From NCBI GenBank assembly GCA_031277045.1, contig JAISLX010000128.1:1-6294 (forward strand): a stretch of 6,294 nucleotides of DNA, read 5' to 3'. A program made the translations under genes and the position numbers. Origin of the DNA: Treponema sp. GTDB taxonomy: Bacteria > Spirochaetota > Spirochaetia > Treponematales > Breznakiellaceae. This document shows, piece by piece, positions 1 through 6,294 of the stretch. A model generated the notes under the pieces. It searched no databases. It was not told the origin of the DNA and worked only from the letters and a program-made list of their open reading frames with translations. Position 1 is the first letter of the stretch. Each line of letters opens with the position of its first letter.

Positions 1-1287
<1,287 letters not shown>

Positions 1288-1325
1288 GGACCGGAACAGG
1301 GCCCGCCGGAATTATCAGGTTTTTG

Positions 1326-1357
1326 TTGACGGCCGCAAAAATCTCTGGTAGTATAAT
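1326..1357 (+). promoter_or_regulatory. Predicted promoter of the lacI-ABC operon
   Basis: A perfect -10 hexamer TATAAT (1352-1357) is preceded by TTGACG (1326-1331). The spacer is 20 nt, longer than the 16-18 nt optimum, and no better -35 exists at the normal distance. There is no extended -10 TG. The transcript should start near 1364, inside the operator-like palindrome, and run into the regulator gene. The suboptimal spacing suggests a weak promoter or one helped by another factor; that is inference. Confidence 0.55.
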
Positions 1358-1363
1358 CTAGTG

Positions 1364-1377
1364 TCGAATCGTTTCGA
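1364..1377 (+). promoter_or_regulatory. LacI-family operator candidate overlapping the transcription start
   Basis: TCGAATCGTTTCGA is a 14-bp palindrome in which 12 of 14 positions match the reverse complement, with CG exactly at its centre. LacI-family operators typically have this form: two half-sites around a central CpG into which the hinge-helix leucine inserts. The regulator encoded 270 bp downstream has the matching hinge (IARSLASGRT, leucine 54). The site begins 7 nt after the TATAAT, covering the predicted start, a classic position for repression. The most likely ligand is the neighbouring regulator acting on its own operon. Confidence 0.62.
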
Positions 1378-1403
1378 TCGCCTTTCGCGGGGACACATTG
1401 AAA

Positions 1404-1439
1404 ATGGCATACAGTTTGGGGTACCGCCAAATTTTGTGA
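1404..1439 (+). CDS. Possible 11-residue leader peptide
   Basis: ATG 1404 opens the short frame MAYSLGYRQIL ending at TGA 1437-1439. A GGGGA (1389-1393) lies 10 nt upstream and could serve as ribosome site. It sits about 40 nt after the predicted transcription start, and the small hairpin 1413-1433 lies entirely within it. There is no run of regulatory codons such as those in amino-acid attenuators. Short frames like this arise easily by chance, so this is a candidate only. Confidence 0.2.
   Translation: MAYSLGYRQIL
1413..1433 (+). repeat. Short hairpin in the leader
   Basis: AGTTTGG (1413-1419) can pair with CCAAATT (1427-1433) through a 7-nt loop, giving 7 pairs including one G-U. It is stable enough to fold in RNA but short, and could be chance. 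Confidence 0.3.
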
Positions 1440-1470
1440 ACGCCGTGTCGCTGACCGGGGTAAATCGTGC

Positions 1471-1529
1471 GGATTTGCGTGCGCGGCAGGGAGATTGTGT
1501 GAGAATCAACCAGGTTCCCGCGCAAATCC
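1471..1529 (+). repeat. Inverted repeat (large hairpin) in the leader
   Basis: GGATTTGCG (1471-1479) is a perfect reverse complement of CGCAAATCC (1521-1529). Just inside, CGG (1484-1486) can pair with CCG (1518-1520) across a 4-nt bulge, so the potential stem is 12 pairs around a loop of about 31 nt. A 9-bp perfect repeat at this distance is expected roughly once by chance in a window this size, but its position inside the only long non-coding stretch makes it more interesting. It could be an RNA structural element or a binding site. Confidence 0.4.
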
Positions 1530-1535
1530 ATTCAA

Positions 1536-1590
1536 ATGAGCCTCCGCACGGCAAGCCGCGGGGTATTAAACCAGACTTTGCGAATAAACC
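1536..1590 (+). repeat. Possible dispersed-repeat remnant
   Basis: This segment contains a CGGC-AA-GCCG palindrome (1549-1558), overlapping a second possible stem between CTCCGC (1542-1547) and GCGGGG (1558-1563). It is followed by GGGTATTAAACC. Compact GC-rich palindromes followed by such an AT-rich tail are typical of short interspersed elements in bacterial intergenic regions. I cannot show any second copy in this window, so the repeat nature is only suspected. Confidence 0.2.
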
Positions 1591-1645
1591 GTGAGCAATT
1601 TCAAAACATCAGATTTTGAGATGAGTTCACGGTTCTGTGGGAACT

Positions 1646-2668
1646 ATGGCAACTATAAAGGATGTAGCCGCAATGGCGGGTGTTTCGATAAGTACCGTGT
1701 CGTATGCCCTGAACGGGAACCGGTCCATATCCGAGCGCAAAAAACTGGTGATAAAAGAGGCGGCGCAAAAACTTGGGTACAGACCCCGTGCCATCGCCCG
1801 GAGTCTCGCCAGCGGGCGGACGCACATTATCGCTATTCTGTTTCCGCCGGTTGACCACGGCATCGGCCTTCCGGAAATCGATCTGATTATGGAGGCTTCC
1901 AGGAACGTAATGAGCCGTGCTTACCATCTGGTTATCTGGACCCTGCGGACCACTGATCCTGATGAACTGGTTCAGCTTATTTCCCAGGAGCTTGTGGACG
2001 GCGTTATCATGATGGAGGTCCACCGGAAGGACAGCCGGATAGCGGCGCTGCGGGAAGCCGGTATTCCCTTTATCCTCCTGGGACGCGATGACACGGCCCC
2101 CGCCGAAACGTATGTCGATATCGATTTTTTCACAACAATAATGCAGTGTCTTGTGTGGCTGAAAAACCTGGGACACCGCCGCATCGTGTTTATAAATCAA
2201 AGCAAAAAATCATTCAGGAACGGCTACGGGCCGGTTGTGCGGGCCCATGAATCCTTTACGGAACTTTGCCATAGTCTTGAAATAGACGGCAAAGAGTATT
2301 TTTGTGAATCCAGCGGAGAAACAGTTCTGGGCCGGATGAAGGAGATTTTTACCGCCTGTCCCGGAGTTACCGCCTTTGTCGTCATGAACGACAGAGCTTT
2401 GCCGGGAATAATAAGCGGAATTACACAACAGGGGCTTTCGATACCGGCGGACGTTTCCGTTGTTTCGATAGTGTCATCCGCGGCGGCGGCTTCGTACATG
2501 GTGCCAAAACTGAGCCTTTTTGAAATGGACATAGGACGCCTTGTAGAGGCGGCGGTCTCCCAGTTGATAGCGAAGATTGAGGGGCATTACGTCGAAATTC
2601 AGGAACGGCTGATACCCTGTATCCTGCGGGAATACCAGAGTACCGGTCCCGCCAAAAACGGCGCGTAA
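1646..2668 (+). CDS. LacI/GalR-family transcriptional repressor
   Basis: A cytosolic DNA-binding regulator of 340 residues, the normal family length, expected to respond to a sugar-type effector. The N-terminal helix-turn-helix is textbook (TIKDVAAMAGVSISTVSYAL, 3-22). Next comes the hinge region YRPRAIARSLASGRT (45-59), whose Leu54 is the expected minor-groove residue. Residues from about 60 form the periplasmic-binding-protein-like core, including LGHRRIVFI, VVMNDRALPG and GLSIPADVSVVSI. The tail ends REYQSTGPAKNGA. The core has VSIVSS where many relatives have VxxFDD, marking a distinct subfamily rather than damage. I prefer ATG 1646 because MATIKDVA is the family start. GTG 1637 in the same frame adds three residues and sits 11 nt after GAGATGAG, whereas ATG 1646 has only a close GGGA. 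It leads the transporter operon and probably controls it and itself. The effector is unknown. Confidence 0.93.
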   Translation: MATIKDVAAMAGVSISTVSYALNGNRSISERKKLVIKEAAQKLGYRPRAIARSLASGRTHIIAILFPPVDHGIGLPEIDLIMEASRNVMSRAYHLVIWTLRTTDPDELVQLISQELVDGVIMMEVHRKDSRIAALREAGIPFILLGRDDTAPAETYVDIDFFTTIMQCLVWLKNLGHRRIVFINQSKKSFRNGYGPVVRAHESFTELCHSLEIDGKEYFCESSGETVLGRMKEIFTACPGVTAFVVMNDRALPGIISGITQQGLSIPADVSVVSIVSSAAAASYMVPKLSLFEMDIGRLVEAAVSQLIAKIEGHYVEIQERLIPCILREYQSTGPAKNGA

Positions 2669-2696
2669 CCGGGGCCCTGGGTCCCGGTAATTTTTT
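2668..2696 (+). terminator. Intrinsic terminator or attenuator between regulator and binding protein
   Basis: ACCGGGGCC (2668-2676) pairs with GGTCCCGGT (2680-2688), giving 9 pairs with one G-U and a 3-nt loop. AA and six T's follow. The hairpin starts at the last base of the regulator stop codon and ends just before the next gene's ribosome site. All genes are on the same strand and I see no convincing promoter between them, so it probably lets a fraction of transcripts through. Confidence 0.75.
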
Positions 2697-2709
2697 ACGG
2701 AGGGTCTTT

Positions 2710-3954
2710 ATGAAAAGATTCATCACAGGTTTGACGCTGGGACTTTTCCTGGCGGCAGGGGCTTTTGCGGGAGGCAAGAAGCAGGCGGCGTCTTCGCCGG
2801 ACGGAAAGGCTGTTGTCAATTTTTATGCGGCCACCGACCACGATTCGTTCCTCAAGAGGATGGTTGCGGAATTCAACACCGCGCATCCGGATATCCGGGT
2901 AATCTACAACAGCATCCCCAATGACGACTACGATGACAAAATCAAGGTACTGGCTGCCGGCTCCAGCGATATGGATGCCTTCTGGATCCGTACTCCCGCC
3001 CAGACGCAGCAGTATATCACCAACAACGCGCTCCTTGACCTGGGGCCCTTTATTCAGAGTTCCGGTCTTGACCTTGCGCCGATCCGTACAACTTCGCTTC
3101 CCGGCGCCACAAGGGACGGAAAAATCTACGGCCTTCCGACTACCGGTTCCTGCTGGATGCTTTTTTACAACAAGGACCTTTTTGACGCCAAGGGACTGCC
3201 CTACCCGGAAAATATAACCTGGGATCAGTATCTTGATTTGGCAAAAAGCCTTACCTACACCGAAAACGGCAAAAAATACTGGGGCGGCGTTTGTCCCCCC
3301 TGGACAATGAATCTGGGCGCTTCCTCCGCCGGCGAATACCTTACCGCCCCGGAACCCCTGCCCTATACCCGCCGGTATGCCCAGGCGCTCCACCGCATGT
3401 ACGTTGATGACAAAAGCCATCCCGGCATCGAGGAAATGAGCGTTGGTACGTTTGACATCAACCCGTTTTTTGAGGCCGGCAATGTCTACATGATGATCCA
3501 GGGCGACTGGGAATTCTTCCTGCTTAAGCCCGCATTTACCTATGCGGCGGCGCCGATGCCGGTATTCGAGGGCGTGGCCCCCGGTTCAACGGTGGGGCAG
3601 TCATCGTATTACGTCGTTTCCCCCAACAGCAGACACCCAAAAGAAGCCTACCGGTTTATCGAATGGTGTACGACTTCTCCCCAGGGTACGGCCATATACG
3701 CCGAGACGGGCAGTGTGCCTTCCTATTCCACACCGGAAGCGCTTGCCGCCTTCCGGAAGAGCGTCAATGTTCCGGGAGTTGAGTACCGCTTCTCCGCGAA
3801 GGTTGGCGGCGAGCAGGGTACGGAACCCTATTACGGCGAAGTTAACGATGCCTTTATTCAGGAAATGCAGCTTTATCTGATCGGCGAGCAGAGCCTGGAT
3901 GCCATGTTTAACAACTTCTTCAAGCTTAGACGGGAAATTATCTCGAACAACTAG
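2710..3954 (+). CDS. CUT1-type sugar ABC transporter substrate-binding protein
   Basis: A 414-residue extracytoplasmic solute-binding protein of family 1 (UgpB/MalE-like), normal length. It binds a sugar or oligosaccharide and delivers it to the permeases encoded downstream. Residues 1-20 form a Sec signal peptide: MKR, a hydrophobic core, and an AFA cleavage site before Gly21. There is no lipobox cysteine, so the mature protein should be soluble in the periplasm. Family segments are visible: VVNFYA strand (35-40), DIRVIYNSIPNDDYDDKI (61-78), DGKIYGLPTTGSCWMLFYNK (136-155), FFEAGNVYMMIQGDWEFF (253-270), VVSPNSRHPKEAYRFIEW (302-319). Many Trp and Tyr residues fit stacking against sugar rings. 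GGAGGG (2699-2704) lies 5 nt before the ATG. The substrate cannot be deduced: no catabolic gene accompanies it. The hairpin after the gene probably raises its mRNA level over the permeases. Confidence 0.93.
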   Translation: MKRFITGLTLGLFLAAGAFAGGKKQAASSPDGKAVVNFYAATDHDSFLKRMVAEFNTAHPDIRVIYNSIPNDDYDDKIKVLAAGSSDMDAFWIRTPAQTQQYITNNALLDLGPFIQSSGLDLAPIRTTSLPGATRDGKIYGLPTTGSCWMLFYNKDLFDAKGLPYPENITWDQYLDLAKSLTYTENGKKYWGGVCPPWTMNLGASSAGEYLTAPEPLPYTRRYAQALHRMYVDDKSHPGIEEMSVGTFDINPFFEAGNVYMMIQGDWEFFLLKPAFTYAAAPMPVFEGVAPGSTVGQSSYYVVSPNSRHPKEAYRFIEWCTTSPQGTAIYAETGSVPSYSTPEALAAFRKSVNVPGVEYRFSAKVGGEQGTEPYYGEVNDAFIQEMQLYLIGEQSLDAMFNNFFKLRREIISNN

Positions 3955-3990
3955 TGTCTGCCCACAAAACCGGTTACTTGGACAGGCCCT

Positions 3991-4030
3991 GCATTGCCGC
4001 GGCCTTTAGGCTGCGGCAATGCGTTTTTTT
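3991..4030 (+). terminator. Strong hairpin and T-tract between binding protein and permeases
   Basis: The arms 3991-4004 and 4009-4022 form a 14-pair stem (GCATTGCCGC on the left, GCGGCAATGC on the right, one G-U further in) with a TTTA loop. G and seven T's follow (4024-4030). This is a textbook intrinsic terminator, yet the next gene in the operon starts 12 nt later with its ribosome site directly after the T-tract. Similar elements after binding-protein genes cause partial termination or protect the 3' end of upstream mRNA, giving more binding protein than channel. That role is inferred here. Confidence 0.85.
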
Positions 4031-4041
4031 AGGGAAGTTTT

Positions 4042-4941
4042 ATGATACATAAGATGAGCGTCCTTGAAAAGCGGGAAGCCCTGAGCGGTTATCTGTACAT
4101 TCTGCCGAACTTCGCGGGGTTTCTTGTTTTTACGGCCATACCCATCATCGCGGGCATCGTGATTAGTTTTACTAATTATACCGGATTCGCGGGGGCCAGT
4201 TTTACCGGCATCGCCAATTATGTAAAAATGTTCAAAGATTCCCAGTTTATGGCCGCGCTGAAAAACAACCTGTTCTATTCCCTTACCAGCGTACCTCTTA
4301 CCATCGTAACGTCCCTGGCCCTGGCTTTGCTTCTGAACAGGGGCTTCCGCGGCATGGGGCTTTTCAAGACCCTGTATTTCTTTCCAAACCTTACGTCTAT
4401 GGTCGCCGTAAGTTGTGTTTTTATGCTCCTTTTTGAGCCGAACAACGGGCCGGTAAATCATTTTCTCGCCGCCGCCGGCATACCGGAAGGCCTGCTGCCA
4501 AAGTGGTTTTTTTCCTCAAAGACCGCCCTTTTTACAGTAGTGATTGTCGTTGTCTGGAAACAGGCCGGTTACTACATGATTATGTTTTTGGCGGGCCTTA
4601 AAAACATACCCGGCCACTTGTACGAAGCGGCCCGCATTGACGGCGCCGGTACATGGCATTGTTTCCGCCACATTACCTGGCCCATGCTTTCGCCGACAAC
4701 GTTCATGGTAACAATACTCTGTATCATCGCGTCTTTTCAGGTTTTTGACATTATCAACGTTACAACCAAGGGCGGACCGGGCCGGGCCACAACGGTGCTG
4801 GTGTTCCGCATTTACCGCGAAGCTTTTAACAACTGGAAAATGGGCTATGCTTCCGCTATCGCGTATTTTCTGTTTGTTATCATTCTGCTTATTACGCTGA
4901 TTCAGTGGCAGGGCCAGAAAGGATGGGTAAGCGATGATTAG
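4042..4941 (+). CDS. CUT1 sugar ABC transporter permease, MalF/UgpA/LacF type
   Basis: An inner-membrane channel subunit of 299 residues with six likely transmembrane helices, near 18-43, 77-98, 111-131, 162-185, 214-238 and 270-287. The conserved cytoplasmic loop that docks on the ATPase is complete: E195-A-A, G201, I211 and P214 match the EAAxxxGxxxxxxxxxIxxP pattern, with Trp at the position usually Leu. The PNLTS segment (115-119) and a GGPG turn near 244-247 are usual for this subfamily. It pairs with the next gene's product. The ribosome site AGGGA (4031-4035) follows directly after the upstream terminator's T-tract. A second in-frame ATG at 4054 is possible but less well placed. The gene ends inside the start of the next permease, indicating translational coupling. 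Substrate unknown. Confidence 0.94.
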   Translation: MIHKMSVLEKREALSGYLYILPNFAGFLVFTAIPIIAGIVISFTNYTGFAGASFTGIANYVKMFKDSQFMAALKNNLFYSLTSVPLTIVTSLALALLLNRGFRGMGLFKTLYFFPNLTSMVAVSCVFMLLFEPNNGPVNHFLAAAGIPEGLLPKWFFSSKTALFTVVIVVVWKQAGYYMIMFLAGLKNIPGHLYEAARIDGAGTWHCFRHITWPMLSPTTFMVTILCIIASFQVFDIINVTTKGGPGRATTVLVFRIYREAFNNWKMGYASAIAYFLFVIILLITLIQWQGQKGWVSDD

Positions 4942-5806
4942 CGGAAACACAGCGGGAAGGACCGGCGCGGCAAAGCGTTTTGGCCTTTCGCGCGCCCTGA
5001 CAAAGGCGATTGTTACCGTTGTATGCCTTGTTATTGCCTATATCATGGTTGTACCTTTTGTGTGGATGATCAGCGCTTCGTTCAAGCCGAACAGCGCGAT
5101 CTTCAGCTATCCGGTCAAGTGGATACCCGAAGTATTTTATTTTGGCCATTACGACAACGTGCTGACCGAAATCCCGTTCCTGGTTTACTTTTTCAATTCC
5201 GCAAAACTGGCCGTGGTAATTACACTGCTGCAGCTTTTTACCTGTTCCCTGGCCGCTTATTCCTTCAGTAAACTGCGGTTTCCCGGCAGGGATAAAATTT
5301 TCCTTGCCTACCTTGCCACAATGATGGTTCCCTGGCACGCAATTATGATACCCCAGTTTATCATTGTGAAGGGCATGGGGATGTACAACACCCACTGGTC
5401 CCTTATCGTTCTCCAGGCTTTCAGCGCTTTTGGCGTGTTTCTTCTGCGCCAGAACATGATCAGCATACCCAACAGCCTGAGCGAAGCCGCCCGGATCGAC
5501 GGCTGTTCGACATTCCGCATTTACTGGAATATCATTCTGCCCCTTACAAAAACAGGACTGGCTACATTAAGCGTTCTTACGTTCAACGGCATCTGGAACG
5601 ATTACATGGGCCCCATGATCTACCTCGATTCCGACTACCTGCGTACTATTCAGATTGCCCTGGCGGGGTTTCGGGAGCAGTACAGCGCCAACTACGGCGC
5701 CATTCTTGCCGGTACAGTCATTTCAATTATTCCAATTGTTGTTGTGTATATCTGCGCCCAGAAATACATTGTCGAAGGCATCGCCTACGCCGGGGTAAAA
5801 GGCTAG
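4934..5806 (+). CDS. CUT1 sugar ABC transporter permease, MalG/UgpE/LacG type
   Basis: The second channel subunit, 290 residues, normal length, with a short basic cytoplasmic N-terminus and six likely membrane spans near 25-49, 84-108, 120-140, 153-175, 200-223 and 256-276. The ATPase-docking loop is a full match: E184-A-A, G190, I200, L202-P203. Other MalG-type hallmarks are SFKPN (49-53), AAYSFSKLRFPGRD (107-120) and the C-terminal KYIVEGIAYAGVKG. The ATG lies 8 nt before the upstream gene ends, with GGATGGG (4921-4927) as probable ribosome site, so the two permeases are coupled. It is the last gene of the operon; no nucleotide-binding subunit follows. The transporter therefore probably borrows a shared MsmK/UgpC-type ATPase, as many CUT1 systems do. 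Confidence 0.95.
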   Translation: MISGNTAGRTGAAKRFGLSRALTKAIVTVVCLVIAYIMVVPFVWMISASFKPNSAIFSYPVKWIPEVFYFGHYDNVLTEIPFLVYFFNSAKLAVVITLLQLFTCSLAAYSFSKLRFPGRDKIFLAYLATMMVPWHAIMIPQFIIVKGMGMYNTHWSLIVLQAFSAFGVFLLRQNMISIPNSLSEAARIDGCSTFRIYWNIILPLTKTGLATLSVLTFNGIWNDYMGPMIYLDSDYLRTIQIALAGFREQYSANYGAILAGTVISIIPIVVVYICAQKYIVEGIAYAGVKG

Positions 5807-5843
5807 GGGAAACGCGGCTTTCACGATTAAACTTAGTGATTCG

Positions 5844-5860
5844 GGCGCATTCTTTGCGCT
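5844..5860. terminator. Small hairpin in the convergent gap, possible weak terminator
   Basis: GCGCA (5845-5849) and TGCGC (5855-5859) form a five-pair stem around TTCTT, extendable by one G-U. It lies in the 80-bp space between two converging transporter genes, where a bidirectional terminator would be expected. There is no good T-tract in either direction, so if it terminates transcription it is weak. I see no other hairpin of note in this gap. Confidence 0.25.
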
Positions 5861-5886
5861 GCCAGTCCGGAGGGCTGAGGGCGCCG

Positions 5887-6294
5887 CTATCCCTTCACCG
5901 CCCCGATCATCACGCCCTTGGTAAAGTATTTCTGCACAAAGGGGTATATGCACAAAATAGGAACGGTAGAAATAACTACCGTGGACATTTTGAGTGAATC
6001 CGAAGTTACTACGCTGCCTTCCCTGGCCAGGAGGGTTGTCAGGCTCAACGTGGTTGCGGGGTCTATCCTGCTGACATCTATGGCCCGCTGCAGCATCTGT
6101 TGTAGCACCGTGGCCACCGGCCAGTTTTTATCGCTGGTCATGTAAAAGGCCCCGGCGAACCAATCGTTCCAGTGACCCACCGCCGTAAAAAGGGCGACCA
6201 CGGCGATAACCGCCTTGGAAAGGGGCAGGACGATCCGGGTAAAACAGATAAAGTAACCGCAGCCGTCCAGTTTCGCCGATTCCTCAAGGCTGTC
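5887..6294 (-). CDS. Partial CUT1 ABC transporter permease (MalG/LplC type), C-terminal part
   Basis: The last 135 residues of a permease whose start lies beyond the right edge; family members are about 280-300 residues, so roughly half is visible. The fragment begins exactly in the ATPase-docking loop: E5-S-A, G11, I21, L23-P24 in fragment numbering, a Ser variant of the EAA motif. Two membrane spans follow, at about 25-45 and 102-120. The C-terminus YFTKGVMIGAVKG is typical for LplC/YtcP- and MalG-like permeases. HWNDWFAGAFYM corresponds to the WNDY region of the neighbouring permease. It converges on the plus-strand operon and differs clearly in sequence, so it belongs to a separate transporter rather than a recent duplicate. 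Stop is TAG at 5889-5887. Substrate unknown. Confidence 0.92.
   Translation of the reverse strand, partial: DSLEESAKLDGCGYFICFTRIVLPLSKAVIAVVALFTAVGHWNDWFAGAFYMTSDKNWPVATVLQQMLQRAIDVSRIDPATTLSLTTLLAREGSVVTSDSLKMSTVVISTVPILCIYPFVQKYFTKGVMIGAVKG

Larger units (their letters stand above)
1378..1645 (+). other. Long untranslated leader of the lacI-type gene
   Basis: This is about 270 nt between the operator and the regulator start with no convincing protein gene. It contains two inverted repeats (1413-1433 and 1471-1529), one 11-codon ORF with a plausible ribosome site, and a compact palindrome at 1549-1558 (CGGC-AA-GCCG). I recognise no known riboswitch class by eye, and there is no hairpin followed by a T-tract, so no intrinsic terminator lies inside the leader. 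It may be an mRNA leader, contain a small RNA, or include a dispersed repeat remnant. Confidence 0.45.

Noticed and set aside
1361..1594. Open frame of 77 codons starting GTG in the divergent region
   Set aside because: Its GTG lies at the predicted transcription start with no ribosome site before it, and the product resembles nothing I know. GC-rich non-coding DNA opens such frames easily.
1536..1619. 27-codon frame starting ATG 1536 before the regulator gene
   Set aside because: No Shine-Dalgarno sequence precedes it and it overlaps the palindromic segment; most likely chance.
1682..2470. Further copies of GTTTCGAT-like half-sites inside the regulator gene
   Set aside because: They occur where Val-Ser-Ile is encoded, lack the mirrored half and central CpG symmetry, and are explained by codon use.
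2710..2775. Lipoprotein signal for the binding protein
   Set aside because: There is no cysteine after the hydrophobic core; the AFA-Gly site fits ordinary signal peptidase I cleavage.
2695..3420. Minus-strand open frame of 241 codons within the binding-protein gene
   Set aside because: It is a shadow of a well-supported CUT1 binding protein on the other strand; the composition is a frame artefact.

Overview
The window looks like ordinary chromosome from a diderm, moderately GC-rich bacterium. It holds the 5' part of a glycolytic enolase gene (minus strand). Divergent from it is a compact sugar-uptake operon on the plus strand: a LacI-family repressor, a secreted CUT1-type sugar-binding protein, and two inner-membrane permeases. 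The 3' end of another CUT1-type permease runs in from the right on the minus strand. The binding protein has a plain Sec signal peptide with no lipobox cysteine, so it should be free in a periplasm. That feature, the multi-permease CUT1 context and the protein style remind me of spirochaetes such as termite-gut or other host-associated Treponema. This assignment is inference only, since no rRNA or other lineage marker is present.

Layout. Positions 1-1229 (minus) are enolase, lacking only its last roughly 20-25 residues. Positions 1230-1645 are a 416-bp divergent control region. It contains a sigma70-like eno promoter, a plus-strand promoter with a perfect TATAAT, a near-perfect LacI-type operator on the predicted start site, and about 270 nt of transcribed leader with inverted repeats and a possible 11-codon ORF. 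Positions 1646-2668 are the LacI-family regulator. A terminator-like hairpin with a U-tract (2668-2696) separates it from the binding-protein gene (2710-3954). A second, stronger hairpin with a U-tract (3991-4030) separates that gene from the two permease genes (4042-4941 and 4934-5806), which overlap by 8 nt. After an 80-bp convergent gap, the partial permease of a second transporter occupies 5887-6294 (minus).

How the parts work together. The binding protein would capture a sugar or oligosaccharide in the periplasm and deliver it to the heterodimeric membrane channel. Both permeases have complete EAA loops, but no ATPase is encoded here, so a shared MsmK/UgpC-type ATPase elsewhere in the genome is expected. 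The regulator probably senses the imported sugar or a derivative and represses its own promoter, and with it the operon. The two intra-operon hairpins would set a step-down in expression between regulator, binding protein and permeases. The substrate cannot be named from sequence, because no catabolic enzyme is present.

No clearly new biological system is visible. The features most worth a second look are the operator at the start site, the long structured leader ahead of the repressor, and the two intra-operon terminators.
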